Below are positions 30,240-39,739 of a stretch of DNA of 64,000 nt, piece by piece; the stretch's first letter is position 1, and each line of letters begins with the position of its first letter. Location of the stretch: positions 4,009,156-4,073,155 of the forward strand of contig NZ_SIHJ01000001.1 in assembly GCF_007859765.1 (NCBI RefSeq). Direction: 5' to 3'. The notes under the pieces are model-generated. The model ran no database searches. It had not been told where the DNA came from and was given only the letters and a program-made list of their open reading frames with translations. The translations under genes were made by a program, and so were the position numbers. This stretch comes from Posidoniimonas corsicana (GTDB lineage: Bacteria; Planctomycetota; Planctomycetia; Pirellulales; Lacipirellulaceae).

Positions 30240-32098
30240 CCGCCCGCAACGCGGGGGGCGTCCGCCGCGGCGTCCTCCAGCACGCCCCGCGCGCGGGGCA
30301 GCACCAGCAGCGCCTCGACCACCATCCACGCCTGCAGCAAGAGGATCACCACGCCGAAGCCGAGCAGCAGCCGCTTGCCGTTCGGGTAGAAGTCGGTGGT
30401 GATGTTCTCCACCATCGCCAGGCCCGGGACCACGAGCATCAGCATCATCGGCGCGGCCGCGAACCACACCGGCAGGCCCCGCCGCAGCAGGTAGAACACA
30501 ATCACCAGCAGCGCCAGGCCCGCGAGCAGCTGGTTGGTGGCGCCGAACAACGGCCACAGGATCAGCCCCCCAGAGCCCGGTCCGGCGCCGCCGTCGGTCA
30601 GCGCGACCGCGCCGCCGGTCACCACCGCAACGCCGGTCGCGACGTACTTGTTGGTCAGCGGCGCCACGTACAGCGTCTGCCCCAACTCCTGGATCACGTA
30701 TCGCTGCAGCCGTGTGGCGGTGTCCAGCGTGGTGGCGGCGAAGCAGGCCACCAGCACGGCGATGATCGCCACGCTCATCCGCTTGGGGACTCCCAGTGTG
30801 CTGACGAAATTGGCGCCGCCTTCCACGAACCCGCCCACCATCTGCCGCAGCTTGTGGTTGCCCCAGCCCCCCTTTGTGAGCGCCTTCCCGTTCTGAACGA
30901 CCGGCTCACCCTGCTCGTCGAGCACCGGCGTGATCCGCGCATCGTAGCTGTGACGCCAGGCCGCGGCGCCGGTGAGGGTTTCCCCCTCGGGCGTCGTGAC
31001 GCCCATACCGAGCCCGGCGCAGCAGGCCAGGATCACCACCACGGCCAGCGCCCCCTCCAGCAGCATGCCGCCGTAGCCTACCATCCGCGCGTCGGGCTCG
31101 GTGTCGATCTGCTTGCTGGTGGTCCCACTCGCGACCAGGCAGTGGAAGCCGCTGCACGCCCCGCACGCGATGGTGATGAACAAGAAAGGGAAGATGGGCG
31201 GCGCGTCGTCGGGGATCTCGGTGGCGACCATCGGCGCGGCCGACAGGCTCGCCTTGCCGGTCAGGCCCGCGGCCGCCAACCCGCCGACCAGCAGCACCAA
31301 CGCCACCATGAGCTGGTGGCTGTTGATATAGTCCCGCGGCTGCAGCAGCAGCCACACCGGGAGCACACTCGCCAGGAAGCAGTAGGCCAGCAGCAACGCC
31401 GTCCAGATGATCACTGGCTTGCCGTAGGCTCCCAGGGCCTCAACGGCCGGCAGCTTGAAGCTGAGCCCCAGCTCGGGCGCGTAGGCGCCAATCGCCACCG
31501 TGCCGTAAAGGATCGCCAGCGCGGCGATCGACGGCCACAGCAGCCCCACGCCCCGCCGGTACACCAACAGGCCAACCACCACCGCCAGCGGCATCGCGGT
31601 CCAGACGCTCAGCACCGACTCGGGGTAGTAGTCGAAGATCAGCGCGATCACCAGCCCGAAGATCGCCAGCACGACCATCAGCGCGAAGAACAACACTAAG
31701 AGGAACAGCAGCTTCGCACGCGGCGAGATCAGCCGGCCGGCGACCTCGCCAATCGTCTGGCCCCGGTTGCGGAGGCTCAGCACCAGCGAGCCAAAGTCGT
31801 GCACGGCGCCGACGAAGATCGACCCCAGCACCACCCACAGCAGCGCCGGCAGCCAGCCCCAGAACACGGCGATCGCCGGCCCCACGATCGGCCCGGTCCC
31901 CGCGATGCTGGTGAAGTGGTGGCCGAAGATCACGCCCCGGCGGGTAGGGACAAAATCGACGTCGTCCCGCAGCGCATGGCTGGGCGCCACCGCCTTGGCG
32001 TCCAGGCGGAACACCCTCTGCCCGATCCAGCGGCCGTAGGTGTGATAGGCGGCAATAAACGCGAAGAAGGACGCAGCAGCGACAGCCAGCGTGAACAT
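30236..32098 (-). CDS. cstA: Carbon starvation protein CstA (peptide/pyruvate transporter family)
   Basis: 620 residues with about 16-18 predicted membrane segments. CstA signatures: N-terminal YHTYGRWIGQRVFRLD, FGHHFTSIAGTGPIVGPAIA, VHDFGSLVLSLRNRGQTIGEV, SGFHCLVASGTTSKQI and the late DTATRLQRYVIQE and LFGATNQLLAGLAL. CstA-type carriers import peptides or pyruvate, typically on starvation. The insertion near residues 345-385 (GVTTPEGETLTGAAAWRHSY onward) is a periplasmic or cytosolic loop. Confidence 0.95.
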   Translation of the reverse strand: MFTLAVAAASFFAFIAAYHTYGRWIGQRVFRLDAKAVAPSHALRDDVDFVPTRRGVIFGHHFTSIAGTGPIVGPAIAVFWGWLPALLWVVLGSIFVGAVHDFGSLVLSLRNRGQTIGEVAGRLISPRAKLLFLLVLFFALMVVLAIFGLVIALIFDYYPESVLSVWTAMPLAVVVGLLVYRRGVGLLWPSIAALAILYGTVAIGAYAPELGLSFKLPAVEALGAYGKPVIIWTALLLAYCFLASVLPVWLLLQPRDYINSHQLMVALVLLVGGLAAAGLTGKASLSAAPMVATEIPDDAPPIFPFLFITIACGACSGFHCLVASGTTSKQIDTEPDARMVGYGGMLLEGALAVVVILACCAGLGMGVTTPEGETLTGAAAWRHSYDARITPVLDEQGEPVVQNGKALTKGGWGNHKLRQMVGGFVEGGANFVSTLGVPKRMSVAIIAVLVACFAATTLDTATRLQRYVIQELGQTLYVAPLTNKYVATGVAVVTGGAVALTDGGAGPGSGGLILWPLFGATNQLLAGLALLVIVFYLLRRGLPVWFAAAPMMLMLVVPGLAMVENITTDFYPNGKRLLLGFGVVILLLQAWMVVEALLVLPRARGVLEDAAADAPRVAGG

Positions 32099-32296
32099 GC
32101 GGAAGGGCGCTCTCGGGCCGAGGAGAAGGGACTCCCCTCAGTGTAGTGCGGGCGCCCCGCCCGGCGCCACGTGGCGCCGGGCCTCGGCGGCCCGGCGCCC
32201 ACCCGGCGGCCGGGTTCCAGCGGCTGGGGGCGTGCATTAAACTGCCCTGCTTGCTCGGTACCCCCTCACGCGTTCCCTCCTTCCCGCCCCGACACC

Positions 32297-33664
<1,368 letters not shown>

Positions 33665-33685
33665 CCGGGCGCCCCGCCGGGCGAC

Positions 33686-33701
33686 TGTTTCACGTGAAAC
33701 G
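33686..33701. promoter_or_regulatory. parS site 1
   Basis: TGTTTCACGTGAAACG matches the bacterial parS consensus TGTTTCACGTGAAACA at 15 of 16 positions. It is the binding and loading site for the ParB encoded at 38393. Confidence 0.92.
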
Positions 33702-33734
33702 CTCACGCAGGAAACTCCGTGCGCGCGTGCTGGG

Positions 33735-33750
33735 TGTTTCACGTGAAACA
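33735..33750. promoter_or_regulatory. parS site 2 (perfect)
   Basis: TGTTTCACGTGAAACA is a perfect 16-base palindromic parS, 49 bases from site 1. The bases after it (GGCAAGCGG) are repeated after site 3. Confidence 0.95.
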
Positions 33751-33873
33751 GGCAAGCGGTAGTCGGGCCACGCTGCGCTGGCACCTCGCCGCTTGAGTCT
33801 AGCCTTCCGGCTGCCAGCCCCCAGCCTCCCCTGCGGAAGCAGCACGCCTAAGTGTCGCCCCAAGGGCGGTGGC

Positions 33874-34683
33874 TCAGTCGAACGGCGAGGCCGGTTCCTC
33901 CTCCACGCTGCGCTCGGCCCTCGCCGCCGGCATCGGGAACCGCCGCTCCAGCAGCCTGTGCGAAGCCCACACGCTCAGCGGGAGCAGCAGCACCTCCGCC
34001 AACAGCCCGCCTAGCAACAGCCGTGCCGCGGGCACGTCGAGCAGCCCGCTGAGCCGCAGCAGCCCCATCACGAAGCTGGCCACCGCCGTGACGCCGAACA
34101 TGGCCGCCAGGCTGATCTGCAGGTTCATCGACCGCCGCGAGGCGATGATCTGCGAGTCGGCGGACCAGAACGCGCCCCGGACGTAGCTCTTCAGCTCGCG
34201 GGTCGCGACGTACGTGGCCGCCGGCTGGATGATCATCACCGCGGCCACCGGCCCCCAGAAGAAGTCTGCCGGCTCAGCCACGACCCCGCCGCAGATCGGC
34301 AGCACGCCGGTCACCGCGGCGCCGCCGGCGATGAACCCGGCCAGCCAGTCCTGCCGCACCGGCGTGCCGGACAGCGCGAACACCGCCGCCACGGCGGCCA
34401 GCACCAGCGCGCCGACGATCAGGAACCAGAAGTAGCCCAGCCCCGCCAGGCCAACCACGGCCAGCGCCTCGCCCCACGCGGTCTGCGGGTCGAGCCAGCC
34501 CAGCGGCGTCCGCCCGAACCGCCCGCCCCACAGCCGGGCCGCCACGGCGACCGGCACGTACGCGGCGCCCGCGAACGCGATCGCCGAGTGGATCTCCCGC
34601 CAGTTCACGTCCTGCAGCCGGCGCGGCCGCCGCTCCAGCAGCGCAAGGCGTCGAATCGAGGGACGGGGCTGCTCGTAGCTCAT
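33874..34683 (-). CDS. Membrane protein, paralogue A of a four-gene tandem family
   Basis: 269 residues from ATG 34683. Six or so membrane segments; the conserved region MNLQISLAAMFGVTAVASF followed by VMGLLRLSGLLDVPAARLLL corresponds to the FSIxQLL-LT-VVS-LR-GLL module of the next three genes. It is the most divergent copy and lacks the VGGAYGG-type motif. The parS site 3 lies just upstream of its start, and an in-frame upstream start would translate the parS site itself (PVSRET), so it is rejected. Function unknown. Confidence 0.75.
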   Translation of the reverse strand: MSYEQPRPSIRRLALLERRPRRLQDVNWREIHSAIAFAGAAYVPVAVAARLWGGRFGRTPLGWLDPQTAWGEALAVVGLAGLGYFWFLIVGALVLAAVAAVFALSGTPVRQDWLAGFIAGGAAVTGVLPICGGVVAEPADFFWGPVAAVMIIQPAATYVATRELKSYVRGAFWSADSQIIASRRSMNLQISLAAMFGVTAVASFVMGLLRLSGLLDVPAARLLLGGLLAEVLLLPLSVWASHRLLERRFPMPAARAERSVEEEPASPFD

Positions 34684-34695
34684 CTGACGGTTGCT

Positions 34696-34711
34696 GGTTT
34701 CACGTGAAACA
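34696..34711. promoter_or_regulatory. parS site 3
   Basis: GGTTTCACGTGAAACA, one mismatch to consensus. With the nine bases that follow it forms a direct repeat with site 2 and its flank. Confidence 0.92.
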
Positions 34712-34728
34712 GGCAAGCGGCGCGGGCG

Positions 34729-35610
34729 TCACTCGGCCGGCGCTGCGGCGGCGTCCCGACGCGCGGCCGCCATCCGGTCTAGCGTATCGTGAAAGTGCTT
34801 GGCCCGCACGTTGTGCCGCCACCGGGCGATCCCTCGCGCCGGGTACTGGCTGATTGCCTGCCACACCACCCACACGCCCATCAGCGCGAGCAGGCCGCCG
34901 CTCAGCAGCCCGACTGCCCGCAATAGCCCCAGCGGCACGCTCACCACCGCCGTCAGCACGAGCAGCTGCCCGACCGAGAACGACAACCCCGTCCCCGCCG
35001 ACGCCCGGCGTTGCAACCTACGGTCGGCATCGCGCTGGTTAGAAATCCCCGCGTAGGCGCCCGCCACCTGCAGACAGAAGGTAGCCAGCAGCAGCCCGCC
35101 ACAGAGGGCCCAAGCAATCGTAGCGGGGTCGCTGTCGCGAAACACGATCCACTCAGTTGGCAGGTTGAGCACGAGCGCGACCAACGCCCCGGCGAAGCAG
35201 CCGAGGATCTCCCAGTTGATCCGCCACCGCGAGAACCGGACGACGCTCCACAGGCAGAACAGGACCACCAGAGAGACTAGGCCCACGCCCACCGCCGCCA
35301 GGATGGCGCCAAACGCCAGCGCGGCGGTCTGCATCAACACCTGCTCGATCAACCACTGCCACTCAGAACCGTTCCATGCGTGCAAGGTCGTCCGCCAAAC
35401 GACTGCCGACCCGCCCGCTAGGATTGTGTAGACGCCACCGCCCAGCGCGAGGTAGCAGGCTAGGTAGGTCCACGGCCCCTGCCGCGTGTCCGCGTAGAAC
35501 GCCAGCCGCGCCGGCATGCCGGGTGGTCCTGGCTCACCTTCATCCTCTAAGGCAGGCGGGGCCTGCGGGAGCGGAATCGGGCGGATGAATCGTTTGGCAA
35601 GCCTGCCCAT
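34729..35610 (-). CDS. Membrane protein, paralogue B
   Basis: 293 residues with about six membrane segments. The C-terminal module LSFSVGQLLVLTAVVSVPLG then LLRAVGLLSGGLLALMGVWV aligns with paralogues C and D, preceded by VAGAYAGI where they have VGGAYGG. The FSxxQLL-LTxVVS pattern is common in planctomycete membrane proteins, usually at the N-terminus; here it is internal. Six bases separate it from paralogue C, so they are likely co-transcribed. Function unknown. Confidence 0.78.
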   Translation of the reverse strand: MGRLAKRFIRPIPLPQAPPALEDEGEPGPPGMPARLAFYADTRQGPWTYLACYLALGGGVYTILAGGSAVVWRTTLHAWNGSEWQWLIEQVLMQTAALAFGAILAAVGVGLVSLVVLFCLWSVVRFSRWRINWEILGCFAGALVALVLNLPTEWIVFRDSDPATIAWALCGGLLLATFCLQVAGAYAGISNQRDADRRLQRRASAGTGLSFSVGQLLVLTAVVSVPLGLLRAVGLLSGGLLALMGVWVVWQAISQYPARGIARWRHNVRAKHFHDTLDRMAAARRDAAAAPAE

Positions 35611-35616
35611 GGCGGT

Positions 35617-36513
35617 CTAGGATCCTCCCGCCACCGGCGGTTCAGGGGCCCCGCTGGTGGGCGTTGCCGGCATTGTGAGCAGCCCACGGCCCGGCCGGTT
35701 TCTCCGCAGCCGCCGCGCGAGCGCGATGGCCAAACGCCGCGAGACAACGTGCCACACCAGCCAGCAACCGACGAGGAAGAACGTCGCTGAGTTCAGCAGC
35801 CCCGCCAGACGCAGCGCGGCCAGCAGCAGGCTGACCACGACCGTCAGCCCCAGCAGCTGCCGGATGCTGAACGCCATTCGGCCCTCATACTGCACGGCGC
35901 CCGGCAGCCCGAGGGACTCGCGCTGCTGCTCGATCCCAACTCCGCCGTAGGCGCCGCCGACCTGCCCGACAAAGACCGCCAGCAGAGGACCAATCGCCAC
36001 GACGACAACCAGCATGACGAACTCGACGGGCTGAACCATCCCGCCTAGCTGCCAGTGCAGATCCTGCAGGCCGAGGTAGCAGATCGGAGCGAAGTACGCG
36101 AAGGCCACCGCGCTGCCGCCGAACGCGCCCGCGGCCGGCCAGGTCAAATGCAGGCCCAGCAACCGGACCATGGACCAGATGACGAATAGCACGGGAACAC
36201 AAACCACGGCCGTCACAAAGATGAGGATCATCCCCACAACAACCGTCATCGCGATGGATGCCGCCAGCCGCTCGAGAAGGGCGAGCGACCCCGGCGCATC
36301 GCCGGTGATCAGCATCCCAAGTGAAGCAACGCCTATCGCGGGGACCAACGCCACGCACGGATACAGTCCGGCCGACACTGCGATGCCGACGCCTATCGCC
36401 GGCCACGGCTCGTCGGGTGGGTTCGCTGGACGCAGCCCACCGGGCTCTGGCGTCGGTGCTGGCCCGCCATGGCTTCCGGCCTCGCCAGCGGGGCGTTCCT
36501 GATCCGACGTCAT
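35617..36513 (-). CDS. Membrane protein, paralogue C
   Basis: 298 residues from ATG 36513, which overlaps the stop of paralogue D as ATGA. Segments include VGIAVSAGLYPCVALVPAIG, FVGQVGGAYGGVGIEQQRE, MAFSIRQLLGLTVVVSLLLA and LRLAGLLNSATFFLVGCWLV. The order of motifs equals that of paralogue D. The polar N-terminal 45 residues are Pro/Gly-rich. No enzymatic motif; unknown function. Confidence 0.78.
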   Translation of the reverse strand: MTSDQERPAGEAGSHGGPAPTPEPGGLRPANPPDEPWPAIGVGIAVSAGLYPCVALVPAIGVASLGMLITGDAPGSLALLERLAASIAMTVVVGMILIFVTAVVCVPVLFVIWSMVRLLGLHLTWPAAGAFGGSAVAFAYFAPICYLGLQDLHWQLGGMVQPVEFVMLVVVVAIGPLLAVFVGQVGGAYGGVGIEQQRESLGLPGAVQYEGRMAFSIRQLLGLTVVVSLLLAALRLAGLLNSATFFLVGCWLVWHVVSRRLAIALARRLRRNRPGRGLLTMPATPTSGAPEPPVAGGS

Positions 36514-37421
36514 CGCACGGCACCTTCGCTTTCGGCCGGCTTGCCCGAAGCGATCAGGTACCCGCGGGGCTTCGGCCGGCGGAGGAAGCGCATCACCCGC
36601 TCCGCGATCCAGATCGCCGGGCGGCGCAGCGCGACCTGCAGCCCGAGCCAACACGCCAGGGCCAACAGCATGGCGGCGTTCAGCAGCCCCACCATGCGCA
36701 GCGCCGTGAGCGCGAGGCTTAGGACCAGCGTAAGGCTGAACAGCTGGCCGATGCTGAATGAGACCCGCCCGGGACGTTCATTTAAATCCCGAGGGCAGAA
36801 GCTGAACCCTGCCCGCTGCAGCACCAAGCCGCCGTAAGCGCCGCCGACCTGCCCGATGAGGGTCGCCAGAACTGGGCCGAGCAGGATAAGAAGTATTCGC
36901 CGTGGGAGCCAATCCGCCCAAGTCCCGTCCACTAACTCCAATAGCACTAATTGGCAGGTGTGGTAGCTGACCGGAAGCCAACCGGCAAAACCAACCGCTC
37001 CGCCAGAGATCGCTCCGACTGTTGTCCAAGTCGCCCCGACACGCAACAGACGGATTGCGCCCCAAACCAAGAACATCGCTGGAACACAGATGATGGCAGC
37101 CAGGCATGCCGCGCTGGCGCCGCCCACAATGGTGACTGTGCCCGCGACCAGAATCATTTCGAGCAACTCGCTTGACGCGGGTAGCTCGGCATGAACGACT
37201 GATACCGCAGCGCCAATCCCCATCGATACCAATATGGCAATACCAGGATAGACGCTGGCCGCTACGGCGACCCCGATCCACACCGAGTTCCACTCAGGGT
37301 GATGAAACGGTGTCGGCGAACTTTGCGCCATGTCTCCCTCAGGCCGCTCCGCGCGAACGTGGGCCAACCGGGCGACAATCTCGTCGGACGCCTCGGCGGG
37401 GGCCGGTTCTGGTTCATCCAT
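36510..37421 (-). CDS. Membrane protein, paralogue D
   Basis: 303 residues from ATG 37421 (MDEPEPAPAEASDE), chosen because the sequence upstream in frame is low-complexity and unlike paralogue C. Motifs: VGVAVAASVYPGIAILVSMG-type first segment, LIGQVGGAYGGLVLQRAGFS, VSFSIGQLFSLTLVLSLALT and LRMVGLLNAAMLLALACWLG. It is first gene of the four-paralogue run, divergent from parA with 232 bases between the start codons. Base composition dips locally in the middle, which may mark different history. Confidence 0.72.
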   Translation of the reverse strand: MDEPEPAPAEASDEIVARLAHVRAERPEGDMAQSSPTPFHHPEWNSVWIGVAVAASVYPGIAILVSMGIGAAVSVVHAELPASSELLEMILVAGTVTIVGGASAACLAAIICVPAMFLVWGAIRLLRVGATWTTVGAISGGAVGFAGWLPVSYHTCQLVLLELVDGTWADWLPRRILLILLGPVLATLIGQVGGAYGGLVLQRAGFSFCPRDLNERPGRVSFSIGQLFSLTLVLSLALTALRMVGLLNAAMLLALACWLGLQVALRRPAIWIAERVMRFLRRPKPRGYLIASGKPAESEGAVR

Positions 37422-37653
37422 TGCTATCACCACCGCCTGTACGCCGAAAACCCCGGAACGATTGCCGTTCCGCCGCCGGCCCCCCGATTCTACAATCCCC
37501 CGCCGCGCGATACGAACCGGCGGCAGCTGCTTCCCCCGATCGGCCCGCGCCGCCGGGGTTGAGACCGGAACCAAACGCGGCCCCACCCCTGGCGGGGTGG
37601 GCTTGATGAAGCTTCCGCTTCTTCCAACCACCAACCACCAGCCACCAACCGAG

Positions 37654-38400
37654 ATGGGCCGCGTCCACTGCATCGCAAACCAGAAGGGCGGCGTCGGCAA
37701 GACGACCACCGCCGTCAACCTGGCGGCCGGCTGCGCCAAGGCCGGGCTCCGCACGCTGCTGGTCGACCTCGACCCCCAGTGCAACGCCACCAGCGCGCTG
37801 GGCCGCACGCCCTCGCCGCGGCACCCGCTGGTCGAGAAAACGCCCATCGCCGACTCGGTCGCGCCGACCGAGATCCCCGACCTCGAGGTGCTGCCCGGCA
37901 GTCGCAGCTTCCAGGACGCCGACGCGCTGGCTAACGCCGACGACAGCCAGTCCCGGCTGGTCGCCGACCACCTGACCGCCAGCCTCAGCGTGTACGACGC
38001 GGTGCTCGTAGATTGCCCCCCTTCGCTCGGCGCTCTCACCCAGACTGCCCTCGCCATGGCGGACGAGGTGATCATGCCATTGGAATGTGAGTACTTTGCG
38101 ATGGAGGGGCTGACTCAAATGATTGATCTCATCAAACGGGTGATGCAGAGAACGAATAGCCGATTACAGTTCGGCGGGATCTTGCTGACCAAGTACGACG
38201 ACTCGCTAGACCTCACCGGCGAGGTTGAGCGTGAGGTCCGCGACTTTTTCGGCGACATCGTGTTCCACACCGTGGCGCCCCGCGATGTCGCCCTGGCCGA
38301 GGCGCCCAGCCACGGCCAATGCATTATGGACTACGCCCCCCGCTCCCGCGGAGCGAGGGCCTACATAGAGCTATGCCAGGAGGTGCTAGGACGTGTCTAA
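37654..38400 (+). CDS. parA: Chromosome partitioning ATPase ParA
   Basis: 248 residues from ATG 37654. Deviant Walker A ANQKGGVGKTTTAVNLA at the N-terminus, LLVDLDPQCNATSALG, VLVDCPPSLGALTQTALAMAD and a C-terminal NSRLQFGGILLTKYDD region identify a chromosomal ParA/Soj. ATP-dependent dimers bind DNA non-specifically and drive segregation with ParB-parS. The parB gene overlaps by eight bases. The segment DYAPRSRGARAYIELCQEVL is the usual C-terminus. Confidence 0.96.
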   Translation: MGRVHCIANQKGGVGKTTTAVNLAAGCAKAGLRTLLVDLDPQCNATSALGRTPSPRHPLVEKTPIADSVAPTEIPDLEVLPGSRSFQDADALANADDSQSRLVADHLTASLSVYDAVLVDCPPSLGALTQTALAMADEVIMPLECEYFAMEGLTQMIDLIKRVMQRTNSRLQFGGILLTKYDDSLDLTGEVEREVRDFFGDIVFHTVAPRDVALAEAPSHGQCIMDYAPRSRGARAYIELCQEVLGRV

Positions 38401-39475
38401 TCAACAACGCCGTTTGGGTCGGGGACTGGAAGCCTTGCTGGGACGCTCGCTCGACGAGCAGCCATCCGGACAGCCATCGCCGGCCGAACCGCCCGCGCCG
38501 GTCGCCGCCGCGCCCGAGGGCGAGGACCCGGCCATCATGAACCGCGACGAGTCCGGCCAGCTGTGGCTGGAGCTGGGCGTGATCAAGCCCAACCCGCACC
38601 AGCCGCGCAAGCACTTCGACGAGGTCGAGATCGCCGACCTGGCGGACAGCATCCGCGAGCACGGCGTGCTGCAGCCGCTGGTGGTGCGCCGCGTCGAGGA
38701 CCGCTTCGAGCTGATCGCCGGCGAGCGCCGACTGCGGGCGGCCCAGGCCGCTAGCTGGCAGCGGGTGCCGGTGCAGCTCAAAGAGGTCACCGACCAGCAG
38801 ATGGCGGAGATCGCCATCGTCGAAAACGTGCAGCGGAAGGACCTCGGCCCGCTCGAAAAAGCCGCCAGCTTCCACAAGTACCTGCAGGACTACAACTGCA
38901 CGCAGGACGAGTTGGCCAAGCGGATCCACATCGACCGCTCGACCATCGCCAACCTGATCCGCCTGCTGGAGCTGCCCGAGCAGGTCAAGCAGATGATCAC
39001 CGCCGGCGAGCTCACCCAGGGCCACGCCCGGGCGCTGCTGCCGCTGGGCGAGTTCGACCAGCAGATCGACATGGCCAAGCGGATCAAGCGCGACGGGCTG
39101 TCGGTCCGCGCGACCGAGCAGGCCATCCAGGAGGCCAACCGCGGCGACGACGAGCAGCTCCGCGTCGTCGGCGAGGACGGCGTCAGCCGCAAGCCGGGCG
39201 CCGCCCGCAACGACCAGCTCGCCTCGCTCGAACAGGAGCTGCAGACCGCGTTGGGGACGAAGGTCTCGCTTTCGCGCAACGCGAAGGGCAAGGGCAAGAT
39301 CACCATCCAGTTCAAGGACGCCGACGAGTTCGAGCGGCTTCGCCAGCACCTCACCGGCCAGTCCGCCCAGCAGCCGATCGAGCAGCCGGCGGGCGGCGAG
39401 CCGGCCGCGATCCAGCCTGGTTTCGAGCAGCCGCACGACGGCTATCAGGACGGCGGGTTCGTGGCCGCCGGCTAG
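38393..39475 (+). CDS. parB: Chromosome partitioning protein ParB
   Basis: 360 residues from GTG 38393, overlapping parA. N-terminal RRLGRGLEALLGR, CTP-binding motifs NPHQPRKHFDE and GERRLRAAQAAS, ENVQRKDLGPLEKA, then the HTH TQDELAKRIHIDRSTIANLI that reads parS. The C-terminal dimer part (about 275-320) contains TKVSLSRNAKGKGKITIQF. A CTP-dependent clamp loaded at parS is expected; three parS sites lie 3-5 kb upstream. Confidence 0.96.
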   Translation: MSNQQRRLGRGLEALLGRSLDEQPSGQPSPAEPPAPVAAAPEGEDPAIMNRDESGQLWLELGVIKPNPHQPRKHFDEVEIADLADSIREHGVLQPLVVRRVEDRFELIAGERRLRAAQAASWQRVPVQLKEVTDQQMAEIAIVENVQRKDLGPLEKAASFHKYLQDYNCTQDELAKRIHIDRSTIANLIRLLELPEQVKQMITAGELTQGHARALLPLGEFDQQIDMAKRIKRDGLSVRATEQAIQEANRGDDEQLRVVGEDGVSRKPGAARNDQLASLEQELQTALGTKVSLSRNAKGKGKITIQFKDADEFERLRQHLTGQSAQQPIEQPAGGEPAAIQPGFEQPHDGYQDGGFVAAG

Positions 39476-39546
39476 CCGGTCCGTTGCCGCGAACCGCCGG
39501 CCGGGTTAGGATGTCGAGTCTGGCGAGGGCCCACCGGCCCCAGCCA

Positions 39547-39620
39547 CGGGGCGTGGCGCAGCCTGGTAGCGCGACTGCTTTGGGAGCAGTAGGTCGCACG
39601 TTCGAATCGTGTCGCCCCGA
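39547..39620 (+). tRNA. tRNA-Pro (UGG)
   Basis: A 74-base cloverleaf: acceptor CGGGGCG (39547-39553) pairs with CGCCCCG (39613-39619), A discriminator at 39620; D-arm with GCGCAGCCTGGTAGCGC; anticodon stem ACTGC/GCAGT around loop TTTGGGA with anticodon TGG; T-arm with TTCGAAT. CCA is not encoded. A strong hairpin terminator follows. Confidence 0.95.
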
Positions 39621-39629
39621 CTCTGTCTC

Positions 39630-39662
39630 AACGGGCTTGCGTTTTGCGAGCCCGTTTTCTTT
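39630..39662 (+). terminator. Intrinsic terminator after tRNA-Pro
   Basis: ACGGGCTTGC (39631-39640) pairs with GCGAGCCCGT (39646-39655) with one G-T pair, around a GTTTT loop, followed by TTTCTTT. Confidence 0.85.
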
Positions 39663-39739
39663 GCGCCCACCGTCCTCGCCGAAAGGCGACCGGAATGTCG
39701 GTCAAGCAAAGCGGGCGCGCCCCCAGGTCGGCGACGCAA

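Noticed and set aside
29708-31699. Open frame across fliM and antisense to cstA
   Set aside because: Gln/His/Arg-rich translation crossing two well-supported genes.
34684-34716. Upstream start for membrane paralogue A
   Set aside because: It would translate the parS palindrome (PVSRET), a known artefact of parS read as protein.
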